DNA of 6,073 bases. Source: an uncultured Prevotellaceae bacterium (GTDB taxonomy: Bacteria; Bacteroidota; Bacteroidia; Bacteroidales; Bacteroidaceae). Shown here piece after piece: positions 1 to 4,761 of the stretch (positions are counted from its first letter, which is position 1; each line of letters starts with the position of its first letter). The stretch covers positions 1 through 6,073 of the forward strand of contig CALBJW010000145.1 of the NCBI GenBank assembly GCA_937893145.1. Reading direction: 5' to 3'. Made by a program: the position numbers and the translations under genes. The notes below the pieces were generated by a model. That model saw nothing but the letters and a program-made list of their open reading frames with translations. It did not search any database and was not told the origin of the DNA.

Positions 1-314
1 TAGACCAGTGGCATCGTGCTAAGGGCTGGCGTATGATTGGCTACCACTATGTCATTCGTCGTGACGGTACGGTCGAACCTGGTCGTCCTCTCTGGATGGT
101 GGGAGCACATTGCAAGGGACACAACACCCACTCCATCGGTATCTGCTACGAGGGCGGTCTTGATGCTCGAGGCAGGCCCTGCGATACTCGGACTGAGGAG
201 CAGAAGGCATCGATGGACAGTCTCATTCAAGTACTTCACATCAAGTACCCCAATGCTCAGGTCGTAGGGCATAACCACTTTGCACGCAAGGCGTGTCCGT
301 GCTACACTCCCTAA
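1..314 (+). CDS. N-acetylmuramoyl-L-alanine amidase (T7-lysozyme-like, Amidase_2), 3' part
   Basis: The 5' end lies outside the window. The reading frame is open from base 3, and about 103 residues are visible before TAA at 312-314. The family cleaves the amide bond between N-acetylmuramic acid and L-alanine of peptidoglycan in a zinc-dependent reaction. Visible hallmarks are WHRAKGW followed by IGYHYVIRRDG (holding the catalytic Tyr of the T7 lysozyme type), the stretch GAHCKGHN-SIGICYEGG, and near the C-terminus VGH (zinc His, codon 270-272) followed by KAC (Lys and zinc Cys, Cys codon 294-296). The first zinc His would lie upstream of the window. Only five residues (PCYTP) follow the zinc Cys, so the protein ends very close to the catalytic core. 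Genes of this type are common in Bacteroidales, often near HU-like genes or prophage remnants, but the upstream neighbour is not visible. Family call is confident; a host or phage-derived role cannot be decided. Confidence 0.9.
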   Translation, partial: DQWHRAKGWRMIGYHYVIRRDGTVEPGRPLWMVGAHCKGHNTHSIGICYEGGLDARGRPCDTRTEEQKASMDSLIQVLHIKYPNAQVVGHNHFARKACPCYTP

Positions 315-324
315 ACTCACAGAA

Positions 325-373
325 AAATGGATAACCAAAGGGTCCACCCCTCTGATTATCCATTTCTATTTTT
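325..373. terminator. Bidirectional intrinsic terminator between convergent amidase and pectinesterase genes
   Basis: A perfect 10-bp inverted repeat (AAATGGATAA at 325-334, TTATCCATTT at 356-365) encloses a loop with its own small stem (AGGGT against ACCCCT with one bulge). On the + strand it is followed by the T-rich stretch TTTCTATTTTT, 11 bases after the amidase stop. Read on the - strand the same stem ends in TTTTTCTG, so it can also stop pectinesterase transcription arriving from the right. Confidence 0.75.
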
Positions 374-428
374 GCTTCAATGCTTCATTGCTTCATTGCT
401 TCATTGCTTCAATGCTTCAATGCTTCAT
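374..428. repeat. 8-bp tandem repeat GCTTCA(A/T)T, about 7 copies
   Basis: Six full octamers and a seventh partial unit run without interruption. The copies alternate between GCTTCAAT (374, 406, 414) and GCTTCATT (382, 390, 398). The array lies between two convergent genes and overlaps the 3' end of the pectinesterase gene: its stop codon (417-419) and its last three codons (Met-Lys-His) are made of repeat units. Because the stop is met at the gene-proximal end, copy-number changes further out would not alter the protein. No function can be read from the sequence. Confidence 0.9.
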
Positions 429-1400
429 CCCATTCTCTGCCCACTCTCCGAGAACAGACTTGATGGTGATTTGGGCAGCCTCCTTCTTGGTGAGCTGGCG
501 AGACCATGCTACACGGTTGGCGGTGGTGGCTCCAGCACCGGTATTGTTGTACTCGAGGTAGCGAGCGGTCTTCTCGTTGTCGGGCTTCTTCCAGTTGTGC
601 CATCCTTCGGGGGTAATGCCCTGTGGGAGGGTGCAGTTCATGAAGAGGGTGTAGCCGTATGGTCGCCACGGACGACCGAGGTACATCTTCTTGACATTTG
701 GGGCAAGGGTGACGGTGCAGCGATTGAAGACATAGCCGTACTTCACATCCTGTGGGGTGGAGGCAGCGGTGATGTAGGAGTCACGCTTGCAATGGATGGA
801 ACAGTTTTCGAACCATGCTGAGGAAGGACCGAAGATGAAGTCGGTAGTGCCTTCGATGTAGCAGTCGAGGAAGAGCTGATGACTGTTTGCCTTGCCTGTA
901 TAGATGGTGTCCTGATTGCCAAGGAAACGGCAGTTGATGAACTTGAGACGGTCGCCTTCGGAATGGAGTGCGACTGCCTGACCAAGTTGTGCGGCATTGT
1001 TCTCGATGGTGATGTTGCGGATGGTGATGTCGTCGCCCTCTACCTTGAAGGTGAAGGTGCGGAAGGTTCCCATGGCGTGTGTCTCGGTGGCAACGGATGG
1101 GTCCTTGATGTTGGCATGGTCATCGTATGTGATGATGGTCTGGTCACGGTCCTCGCCACATATCTCGATGTTGGTGAGCCATGAAGGGAGGATGAGTTTC
1201 TCCTTGTACACACCTTTCTTCACATAGATGACTTTGGTGTAGTCCATGAAGGCACGGCACACTTCGATGGCTTCGGCTACGGTACGGAACTCGCCAGTAC
1301 CATCGCGTGCCACGAAGATGGTGTCTGGATTGTCGTAACTCTTGGCAAATGCGGTGAAGGCATTGAGGGTTACGAGGATGAGGATGAGAAGTTTTTTCAT
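417..1400 (-). CDS. Secreted pectinesterase (pectin methylesterase, carbohydrate esterase family 8)
   Basis: Predicted 327-residue enzyme that removes methyl esters from homogalacturonan, releasing methanol and exposing pectin to lyases and hydrolases. ATG at 1400 is preferred to the in-frame ATG at 1430 because it places MKK and a hydrophobic stretch at the N-terminus: a type I signal peptide of about 19 residues ending AFA before Lys20. It therefore acts in the periplasm or outside the cell. The right-handed beta-helix catalytic set is complete: Gln141 in GQAVAL, Gln163-Asp164 in NQDTIY, catalytic Asp187 in TTDFIFG, and Arg243/Trp245 in LGRPW. Length is normal for a single-domain bacterial CE8 enzyme. 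No SusC/SusD pair or pectate lyase is visible in the window, so membership of a pectin utilisation locus cannot be shown. No TAnnTTTG promoter is seen upstream. The last codons and the stop lie inside an octamer tandem repeat. Confidence 0.93.
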   Translation of the reverse strand: MKKLLILILVTLNAFTAFAKSYDNPDTIFVARDGTGEFRTVAEAIEVCRAFMDYTKVIYVKKGVYKEKLILPSWLTNIEICGEDRDQTIITYDDHANIKDPSVATETHAMGTFRTFTFKVEGDDITIRNITIENNAAQLGQAVALHSEGDRLKFINCRFLGNQDTIYTGKANSHQLFLDCYIEGTTDFIFGPSSAWFENCSIHCKRDSYITAASTPQDVKYGYVFNRCTVTLAPNVKKMYLGRPWRPYGYTLFMNCTLPQGITPEGWHNWKKPDNEKTARYLEYNNTGAGATTANRVAWSRQLTKKEAAQITIKSVLGEWAENGMKH

Positions 1401-1448
1401 ATATTCTTTATTTAAGATTCGGAAGTTCAATAATTAAGATTTAAGCAC

Positions 1449-1663
1449 AGATTTATGAAAGATTTATCATAGATTCGAGGAGCAAAGCGACGATCCTCAA
1501 AAAAAATATCATAATCATTTTATGTTTGATTTATCATAGATTTTTTTCGTTTAGATTTAAATCTTTTCGTAAATCCATGATAAATACAGCATAAATATAT
1601 TTGAGATATTTATTAAAGGCGGCCTAAAGGCCTTGAATCTATGATAAATCTTAGAATAAATCT
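1449..1663. repeat. Imperfect ~215-bp palindrome with nested hairpins (MITE-like or structured element)
   Basis: The outer arms contain a perfect 18-bp inverted repeat: AAGATTTATCATAGATTC at 1459-1476 and its complement at 1635-1652. Both arms extend outward through AGATTTAT (1449-1456, complement 1656-1663) with a one-base length difference. Inward the symmetry continues: ATTTATCAT-A-GATTT (1529-1543) faces a complement with one substitution (1572-1586), and the centre is the 12-bp palindrome AGATTTAAATCT (1553-1564). Just inside the outer stem each arm carries its own small hairpin: GAGGA/TCCTC on the left (1477-1498) and AAGGC/GCCTT on the right (1616-1634). The layout is that of a four-way junction or cruciform. 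No ORF is inside. It could be a non-autonomous mobile element relic or a structured leader/regulatory region. Confidence 0.75.
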
Positions 1664-1719
1664 TTTGATAAATCTACTACTGAAACTTCAGTTACTTTAT
1701 ATTTTCAAACATTCTTCAA

Positions 1720-1749
1720 GCCCTCTCCCCTGGGGGAGATGGAGGGGGC
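1720..1749 (-). terminator. GC-rich hairpin immediately after mnmA; possible terminator or intergenic repeat
   Basis: The hairpin starts two bases past the mnmA stop codon. TCTCCC (1724-1729) pairs with GGGAGA (1734-1739), with outer GCCC/GGGC pairing (1720-1723, 1746-1749) across an unpaired segment. No T-run follows on the minus strand, so intrinsic termination is uncertain. GC-rich palindromes of this style are common between Bacteroidota genes, and it may be one of those repeats. Confidence 0.45.
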
Positions 1750-1751
1750 AT

Positions 1752-2891
1752 TTAATTTATCTCTCCACTGCCATAGCAGAGGTGATGGTCTTCGTCGTAG
1801 ATGACACAGAACTGTCCTGGTGCTACGCCATGTATCTTCTTGTCTGCCTGAAGGAACCAGCTGCCATTGTCGGTGAGGGAGAGGGTGCCTGTGAGGCAGT
1901 CGGGGGTATGACGAATCTTGAATGTCACTCGATGTGGGGCATTGTCGGTCCACGGATTGTCGGTGATGAAGTGGAAGTCGTTCATCGTGAGGTGGTCTTT
2001 ATATACCTTCTCTGGTTCGTAGCCGTGAGAGACGAAGAGGATGTTGCGCTTGAGGTTCTTCTTGACTACAAACCAAGGTCCTCCTCCGAATCCGAGTCCC
2101 TTGCGCTGTCCGATGGTGTAGAACCACAGTCCACGATGCTCACCTATCTTCTTGCCTGTCTCTATCTCGCGTACATCGCCTGGATTCTCTCCGAGTTGTG
2201 ACTTGATGTAGTCACGGAAGTCAATATTGCCGAGAAAGCAGATGCCTTGCGAGTCCTTGCGGTTGGCATTGAGGAGTTTTGCTCGGTCTGCAAGTTCACG
2301 GACTTCTTCCTTGAGCATGTGACCGATAGGGAAGATGAGTTTGCTCACCTGAAGGGAGGAAATCTGACAGAGGAAGTCGGTCTGGTCCTTTACTGGGTCA
2401 GGCGATGTGGAGAGCCACACTTTCGAACCTTCAGGACGATTGAATGCAGAAGTAAAGTCGTATTCACCTTCCATAAAAGGCGAAGACAATACCCTACCCT
2501 CCTTATCCATGACAGTAGTAGTAGCATAATGTCCTGTAGTTGTGAAGTCAAAGTCCTTACCTGCCACATCTTCAAAGCATCCAAACTTAATGAGTTTGTT
2601 GCACATGACATCTGGATTTGGAGTAAGACCCATACGTGCCTTCTCCATTGTGTAGCCCACTACCTTTTCCCAGTAGTCGTTGTGCAGGTCAATGACATCA
2701 AGTTTGAGTCCATACTTCTTTGCCATCCACTGGCATATTTCTACATCCTCTTCCGAGGTGCAGTTCCATTCTGTATCCTTGTCTGGACCAATCTTGATAT
2801 AAAAGAGGTGGGGGTCTATGCCCTGCTCCTTGAGCATGTGGACGGAGAGGGCGGAATCGACACCACCTGAAACGAGTGCTGCTACATTCAT
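1752..2891 (-). CDS. mnmA: tRNA-specific 2-thiouridylase MnmA
   Basis: Predicted 379-residue cytoplasmic enzyme that uses ATP and a persulfide sulfur donor to convert uridine 34 of Lys, Glu and Gln tRNAs to 2-thiouridine. The N-terminal PP-loop ATP-binding motif SGGVDS is at residues 8-13. The two catalytic cysteines are present: Cys97 in LTPNPDVMCN and Cys218 in KDSQGICFLG. Other family marks are GHYA (120-123), KDQTDFL (168-174) and the C-terminal beta-barrel segment ending in PGQFCVIYD. Length matches the family. Bacteroidota often carry more than one MnmA-like gene, so this may be one of several paralogs. The start ATG is preceded directly by CAAGTAAGTA, which also occurs at the end of nadA. 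No promoter of the usual class is visible in the 112 bases before it, which suggests transcription from nadA or from inside the intervening cassette. Confidence 0.95.
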   Translation of the reverse strand: MNVAALVSGGVDSALSVHMLKEQGIDPHLFYIKIGPDKDTEWNCTSEEDVEICQWMAKKYGLKLDVIDLHNDYWEKVVGYTMEKARMGLTPNPDVMCNKLIKFGCFEDVAGKDFDFTTTGHYATTTVMDKEGRVLSSPFMEGEYDFTSAFNRPEGSKVWLSTSPDPVKDQTDFLCQISSLQVSKLIFPIGHMLKEEVRELADRAKLLNANRKDSQGICFLGNIDFRDYIKSQLGENPGDVREIETGKKIGEHRGLWFYTIGQRKGLGFGGGPWFVVKKNLKRNILFVSHGYEPEKVYKDHLTMNDFHFITDNPWTDNAPHRVTFKIRHTPDCLTGTLSLTDNGSWFLQADKKIHGVAPGQFCVIYDEDHHLCYGSGEIN

Positions 2892-2901
2892 TACTTACTT
2901 G
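2892..2901. repeat. Left copy of 10-bp direct repeat (possible target-site duplication)
   Basis: TACTTACTTG on the + strand (CAAGTAAGTA in the gene direction) abuts the mnmA start codon. The same ten bases occur at 3522-3531 inside the last codons of nadA. The two copies bracket the inverted repeats around the GxxExxY gene. The bases flanking the two copies differ, so the identity is exactly ten bases. Confidence 0.6.
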
Positions 2902-2913
2902 TTGTTTTTATTT

Positions 2914-2972
2914 TTTTTACGCTTCGCGATGAAGGAAAAATATAAAAAAATAGGGAAATATATAAAAAAATA
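2914..2972. repeat. Left inverted repeat of the GxxExxY cassette
   Basis: This arm begins TTTTTACGCTTCGCGAT and continues into A-rich sequence with ATATAAAAAAATA written twice. Aligned by eye to the complement of 3457-3516, about 53 of 60 columns agree. The first 17 columns are identical, followed by one substitution, a one-base gap in a G run, and then AAAAATATAAAAAAA identical. It lies between the GxxExxY stop and the mnmA start. Confidence 0.85.
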
Positions 2973-3003
2973 GTTTTGCTTTTTTTTGAGGGGGGGTATG
3001 TGG

Positions 3004-3435
3004 TTAGAAGTAGTACAGTTGGTTGGTTGGGAGGTCGAGGTAGAACTTCTCACACTCCGCCATTATGGGAGCAAAATTGTAGAGTATGCCAATGCGTACG
3101 CCAGCGTTGCGCATATAGTTGGTCAGTTGTATTCTTTCGTATTTTGTCAACTCCTCTATGGCTTTGCACTCGAGGAAGATTTTATCCTTGCAGAAGAAAT
3201 CGACACGAAGGGAAGACTGCAGTTTTCTGCCACGAAATTCGGGATGGAAATAGTATTCCTTGGCAAACTTGATACCAGCATCCTCCATCGCTATCTGCAG
3301 GCATTCCTGATATACATATTCTGTAAGTTCAGGCCCTTTTTCCCGATGAACCTCTTGACAGCATCCTACGACATCGTAAACATACTTCTTGAGTTTCTCC
3401 TTCAGTTCCGAGTTTTCCAACTCCCTAATATACAT
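3004..3435 (-). CDS. GxxExxY protein (PD-(D/E)XK nuclease-fold family)
   Basis: Predicted 143-residue protein of the small GxxExxY family, which has a PD-(D/E)XK nuclease-like fold and no settled function. The N-terminal helix VVGCCQEVHREKGPELTEY carries the family signature around residues 23-42. The nominal first Gly of GxxExxY is Glu36 here, while Glu39 and Tyr42 are kept and Gly34-Pro35 precedes. The nuclease core looks intact: Asp79 (RVDF), Glu89-x-Lys91 (LECKA) and Gln103 (IQLTNYM), followed by IGILYNF. There is no signal peptide, so it is presumably cytoplasmic. AAGAGG about 9-14 bases before ATG at 3435 may serve as a ribosome site. The gene sits between ~60-bp inverted repeats and separates nadA from mnmA, all on the same strand. 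A nucleic-acid role is plausible from the fold but not shown. Confidence 0.88.
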   Translation of the reverse strand: MYIRELENSELKEKLKKYVYDVVGCCQEVHREKGPELTEYVYQECLQIAMEDAGIKFAKEYYFHPEFRGRKLQSSLRVDFFCKDKIFLECKAIEELTKYERIQLTNYMRNAGVRIGILYNFAPIMAECEKFYLDLPTNQLYYF

Positions 3436-3456
3436 ACCCGTCTATCCTCTTAAATA

Positions 3457-3516
3457 TATTTTTTTATATTTTATTCTGTTTTTTTATATTTTTCCCTTTA
3501 TCGCGAAGCGTAAAAA
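3457..3516. repeat. Right inverted repeat of the GxxExxY cassette
   Basis: This is the complement-matching partner of 2914-2972. On the minus strand it reads TTTTTACGCTTCGCGAT from 3516 and runs into A-rich sequence ending about 21 bases before the GxxExxY start codon, so it forms part of that gene's leader. It begins 4 bases after the nadA stop codon. Confidence 0.85.
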
Positions 3517-3520
3517 TCCT

Positions 3521-4540
3521 CTACTTACTTGACATTGCAGTCTTCAACTGCTTTGAAATTTCCAACATCTTATCGATAGGACGGATTGCCTTCTCTGCTA
3601 TCTCTGGTTCGACCTCAATTGTAGGCCATTCGTACTTGAGAGTGTTGTAGAGTTTCTTGAGAGTATTGAGTTTCATGAATGAACATTCATTGCATGAACA
3701 GCCGATAGTTTCGGTAGCTTCTGGAGGAGCTGGAATGAAAGTCTTTTCTGGACATGCCTTAGTCATTTCATGAAGGATGCCACTCTCTGTGGCTACGATG
3801 AACTCTGTGGCTTCATCATTGATGGCGAAGTTGAGGAGTCCAGCTGTTGAACCTATCACGTCGGCTATCTTCTGGATTGGGGCTGGACACTCTGGGTGTA
3901 CAAGTATCTTGGCATCTGGATGCTCCTGCTTGAGGGCGATGATGGCTTCGAGCGAGAACTGACCATGCACATGGCAACCGCCATTCCAAAGGAGCATGTT
4001 GCGACCTGTGACGGAGTTGATGTAGCCTCCGAGGTTCTTGTCTGGACCGAAGATGAGTTTTTCGTCCTGTGGGAAGGAGTCGATGATGAGTTTGGCATTG
4101 CTCGATGTGACTACTACATCTGTGAGTGCCTTTACGGCTGCTGTGGTGTTGACGTATGACACTACCTTATAGCCTGGATGTTCATCGACAAACTTCTTGA
4201 GGTCGTCGGCATTGCATGAGTCGGCAAGCGAACAACCAGCATTAAGGTCGAGGACAAGCACTTTCTTGCCAGGGCAGAGTATCTTGTTTGTCTCGCCCAT
4301 GAAGTGTACACCACACATGACGATGATGTCGGCATCGGTCTTGGCAGACCACTGTGCAAGGGCAAGGGAGTCGCCCACGAAGTCGGCAATGTCCTGTACG
4401 GCACCATCTGTATAGTAATGTGCAAGGATGACTGCGTTCTTCTCCTGACACATACGACGGATTTCGGCATTGAGGTCGATACCCTCTGGGATTGGTTCAT
4501 CTACATATCCCTTTTCTATCCAAGTATTTTTTACTTCCAT
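3521..4540 (-). CDS. nadA: Quinolinate synthase NadA
   Basis: Predicted 339-residue cytoplasmic [4Fe-4S] enzyme that condenses iminoaspartate with dihydroxyacetone phosphate to form quinolinate in de novo NAD synthesis. Three pseudo-symmetric domains are evident: AHYYTDGAVQDIADFVGDS (residues 40-58) and MCGVHFMGETNKIL (75-88) in the first, NGGCHVHGQFS (186-196) in the second, and HPECP with GSTAGLLNF (215-238) in the third. Cluster cysteines by family position are Cys103 (NAGCSLAD), Cys189 (GGCHVH) and Cys286 (NECSFMKLN, with nearby Cys281 and Cys283). Length fits the 330-350 residue group. The partner L-aspartate oxidase gene nadB is not in the window. A TACCTTTG promoter box lies 33 bases upstream of the start. 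The final codons hold the right copy of a 10-bp direct repeat, and the stop is TAG. Confidence 0.97.
   Translation of the reverse strand: MEVKNTWIEKGYVDEPIPEGIDLNAEIRRMCQEKNAVILAHYYTDGAVQDIADFVGDSLALAQWSAKTDADIIVMCGVHFMGETNKILCPGKKVLVLDLNAGCSLADSCNADDLKKFVDEHPGYKVVSYVNTTAAVKALTDVVVTSSNAKLIIDSFPQDEKLIFGPDKNLGGYINSVTGRNMLLWNGGCHVHGQFSLEAIIALKQEHPDAKILVHPECPAPIQKIADVIGSTAGLLNFAINDEATEFIVATESGILHEMTKACPEKTFIPAPPEATETIGCSCNECSFMKLNTLKKLYNTLKYEWPTIEVEPEIAEKAIRPIDKMLEISKQLKTAMSSK
3522..3531. repeat. Right copy of 10-bp direct repeat (possible target-site duplication)
   Basis: TACTTACTTG on the + strand lies within the last codons of nadA (Ser-Ser-Lys and the first bases of the stop). It is identical to 2892-2901 just before the mnmA start. 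If one copy and the intervening segment are removed, nadA would end AAGTAA with mnmA starting at the overlapping ATG. Confidence 0.6.
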
Positions 4541-4572
4541 TTTTGACTGCGTTTTTGAGATTATACTTTGTG

Positions 4573-4580
4573 CAAAGGTA
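4573..4580 (-). promoter_or_regulatory. Putative nadA promoter (-7 box TACCTTTG)
   Basis: On the minus strand this is an exact match to the Bacteroidota -7 consensus TAnnTTTG, 32 bases before the nadA ATG. No clear TTTG is found 19-21 bases further upstream, so the -33 element is weak. The box is part of a small inverted repeat CTTTG-TG-CAAAG (4566-4577), which may be chance or an operator-like overlap. Confidence 0.6.
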
Positions 4581-4593
4581 GGGATTTTTAATC

Positions 4594-4621
4594 AAGAATG
4601 AGGAATTAAGAATTAAGATTT
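4594..4621. repeat. Short heptamer-like repeat, four degenerate units
   Basis: Four 7-base words in register (AAGAATG, AGGAATT, AAGAATT, AAGATTT) lie upstream of the nadA promoter. They resemble the words AATTAAG and ATTTAAG at 1432-1445 and share a 7-base period with the larger array at 5915-6026. The array is short and AT-rich, so significance is modest. Confidence 0.4.
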
Positions 4622-4688
4622 TGTGATATGCGGGACTAAGTGGATAGTAAAGGGGCATAAAAGGGGTAAAAGAGGGGGGATAAAATGC

Positions 4689-4726
4689 AAAAAGGAACGA
4701 AGAATTGCTTCTTCATTCCCTTTTTT
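4689..4726 (-). terminator. Intrinsic terminator of the SLT-like gene
   Basis: On the minus strand GGAATGAAGAA (4719-4709) pairs with TTCTTCGTTCC (4704-4694) over 11 positions with a single U-G wobble. The loop is the GNRA tetraloop GCAA, and the stem is followed directly by TTTTT. It lies 36-43 bases past the stop codon at 4762. On the plus strand the wobble becomes a C-A mismatch, so the structure is better suited to the minus direction, though a T-run exists on both sides. Confidence 0.88.
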
Positions 4727-4753
4727 GAATATTGTTTGAATGTTATATTCAAA
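4724..4753. repeat. 9-bp inverted repeat between the SLT-like stop and its terminator
   Basis: TTTGAATAT (4724-4732) and ATATTCAAA (4745-4753) are perfect complements around a 12-base loop. The stem overlaps the T-tract side of the neighbouring terminator hairpin, so the two structures compete or stack. It is AT-rich and probably only moderately stable; it may protect the 3' end or be incidental. Confidence 0.5.
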
Positions 4754-4761
4754 TCTAAATG

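Larger units (their letters stand above)
1401..1751. other. Gene-free interval between pectinesterase start and mnmA end
   Basis: This 351-base AT-rich gap holds no convincing gene. It contains, from left to right, the pectinesterase leader with heptamer-like words (ATTTAAG 1410-1416, AATTAAG 1432-1438, ATTTAAG 1439-1445), a large imperfect palindrome (1449-1663), a short unstructured stretch, and a GC-rich hairpin (1720-1749) directly after mnmA. The pectinesterase promoter must lie here, but no TAnnTTTG box is present on the minus strand, so it may use another promoter class or a diverged box. Confidence 0.7.
2902..3521 (-). mobile_element. Candidate gene-carrying cassette with terminal inverted repeats, inserted between nadA and mnmA
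   Basis: A 620-bp segment lies between the two copies of a 10-bp direct repeat. It contains ~60-bp imperfect inverted repeats near both ends and one gene, a GxxExxY protein on the minus strand. It encodes no recognisable transposase or recombinase, so if mobile it would be moved in trans. The inverted repeats do not reach the direct repeats: 12 bases lie outside the left arm and 5 outside the right arm, which differs from a textbook insertion sequence. Mobility is inferred from structure only. Alternatives are a conserved intergenic gene flanked by a symmetric terminator/leader pair, or an IVS-like RNA-processed insert. Confidence 0.5.

Noticed and set aside
327..821. 164-codon plus-strand open frame
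   Set aside because: It runs antisense through the pectinesterase gene and the octamer repeat, has no family resemblance, and starts inside the terminator.
1401..1430. N-terminal extension of pectinesterase to the upstream ATG at 1430
   Set aside because: The extra ten residues precede MKK and would bury the signal peptide start; ATG at 1400 gives a normal signal peptide.
1477..1498. Link between the GAGGAT-bearing hairpin in the 1449-1663 palindrome and the start of the GxxExxY cassette (both contain GAGGAT and a CGCTT word)
   Set aside because: The match is only a few short words with different spacing; it is not enough to claim common origin.
1641..2201. 186-codon plus-strand open frame
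   Set aside because: It begins inside the palindrome and continues antisense to mnmA, whose catalytic motifs are intact on the other strand.
2247..2870. 207-codon plus-strand open frame
   Set aside because: It is the antisense shadow of mnmA, with no recognisable domain and no promoter.
3004..4540. Functional NAD-linked defence pair of nadA with the GxxExxY protein
   Set aside because: NadA is a normal complete housekeeping enzyme, and the GxxExxY gene looks like an inserted cassette; adjacency alone does not support a joint system.
4541..4600. NAD-responsive riboswitch upstream of nadA
   Set aside because: The leader after the promoter box is only about 25 bases, too short for an aptamer, and no suitable structure is seen.
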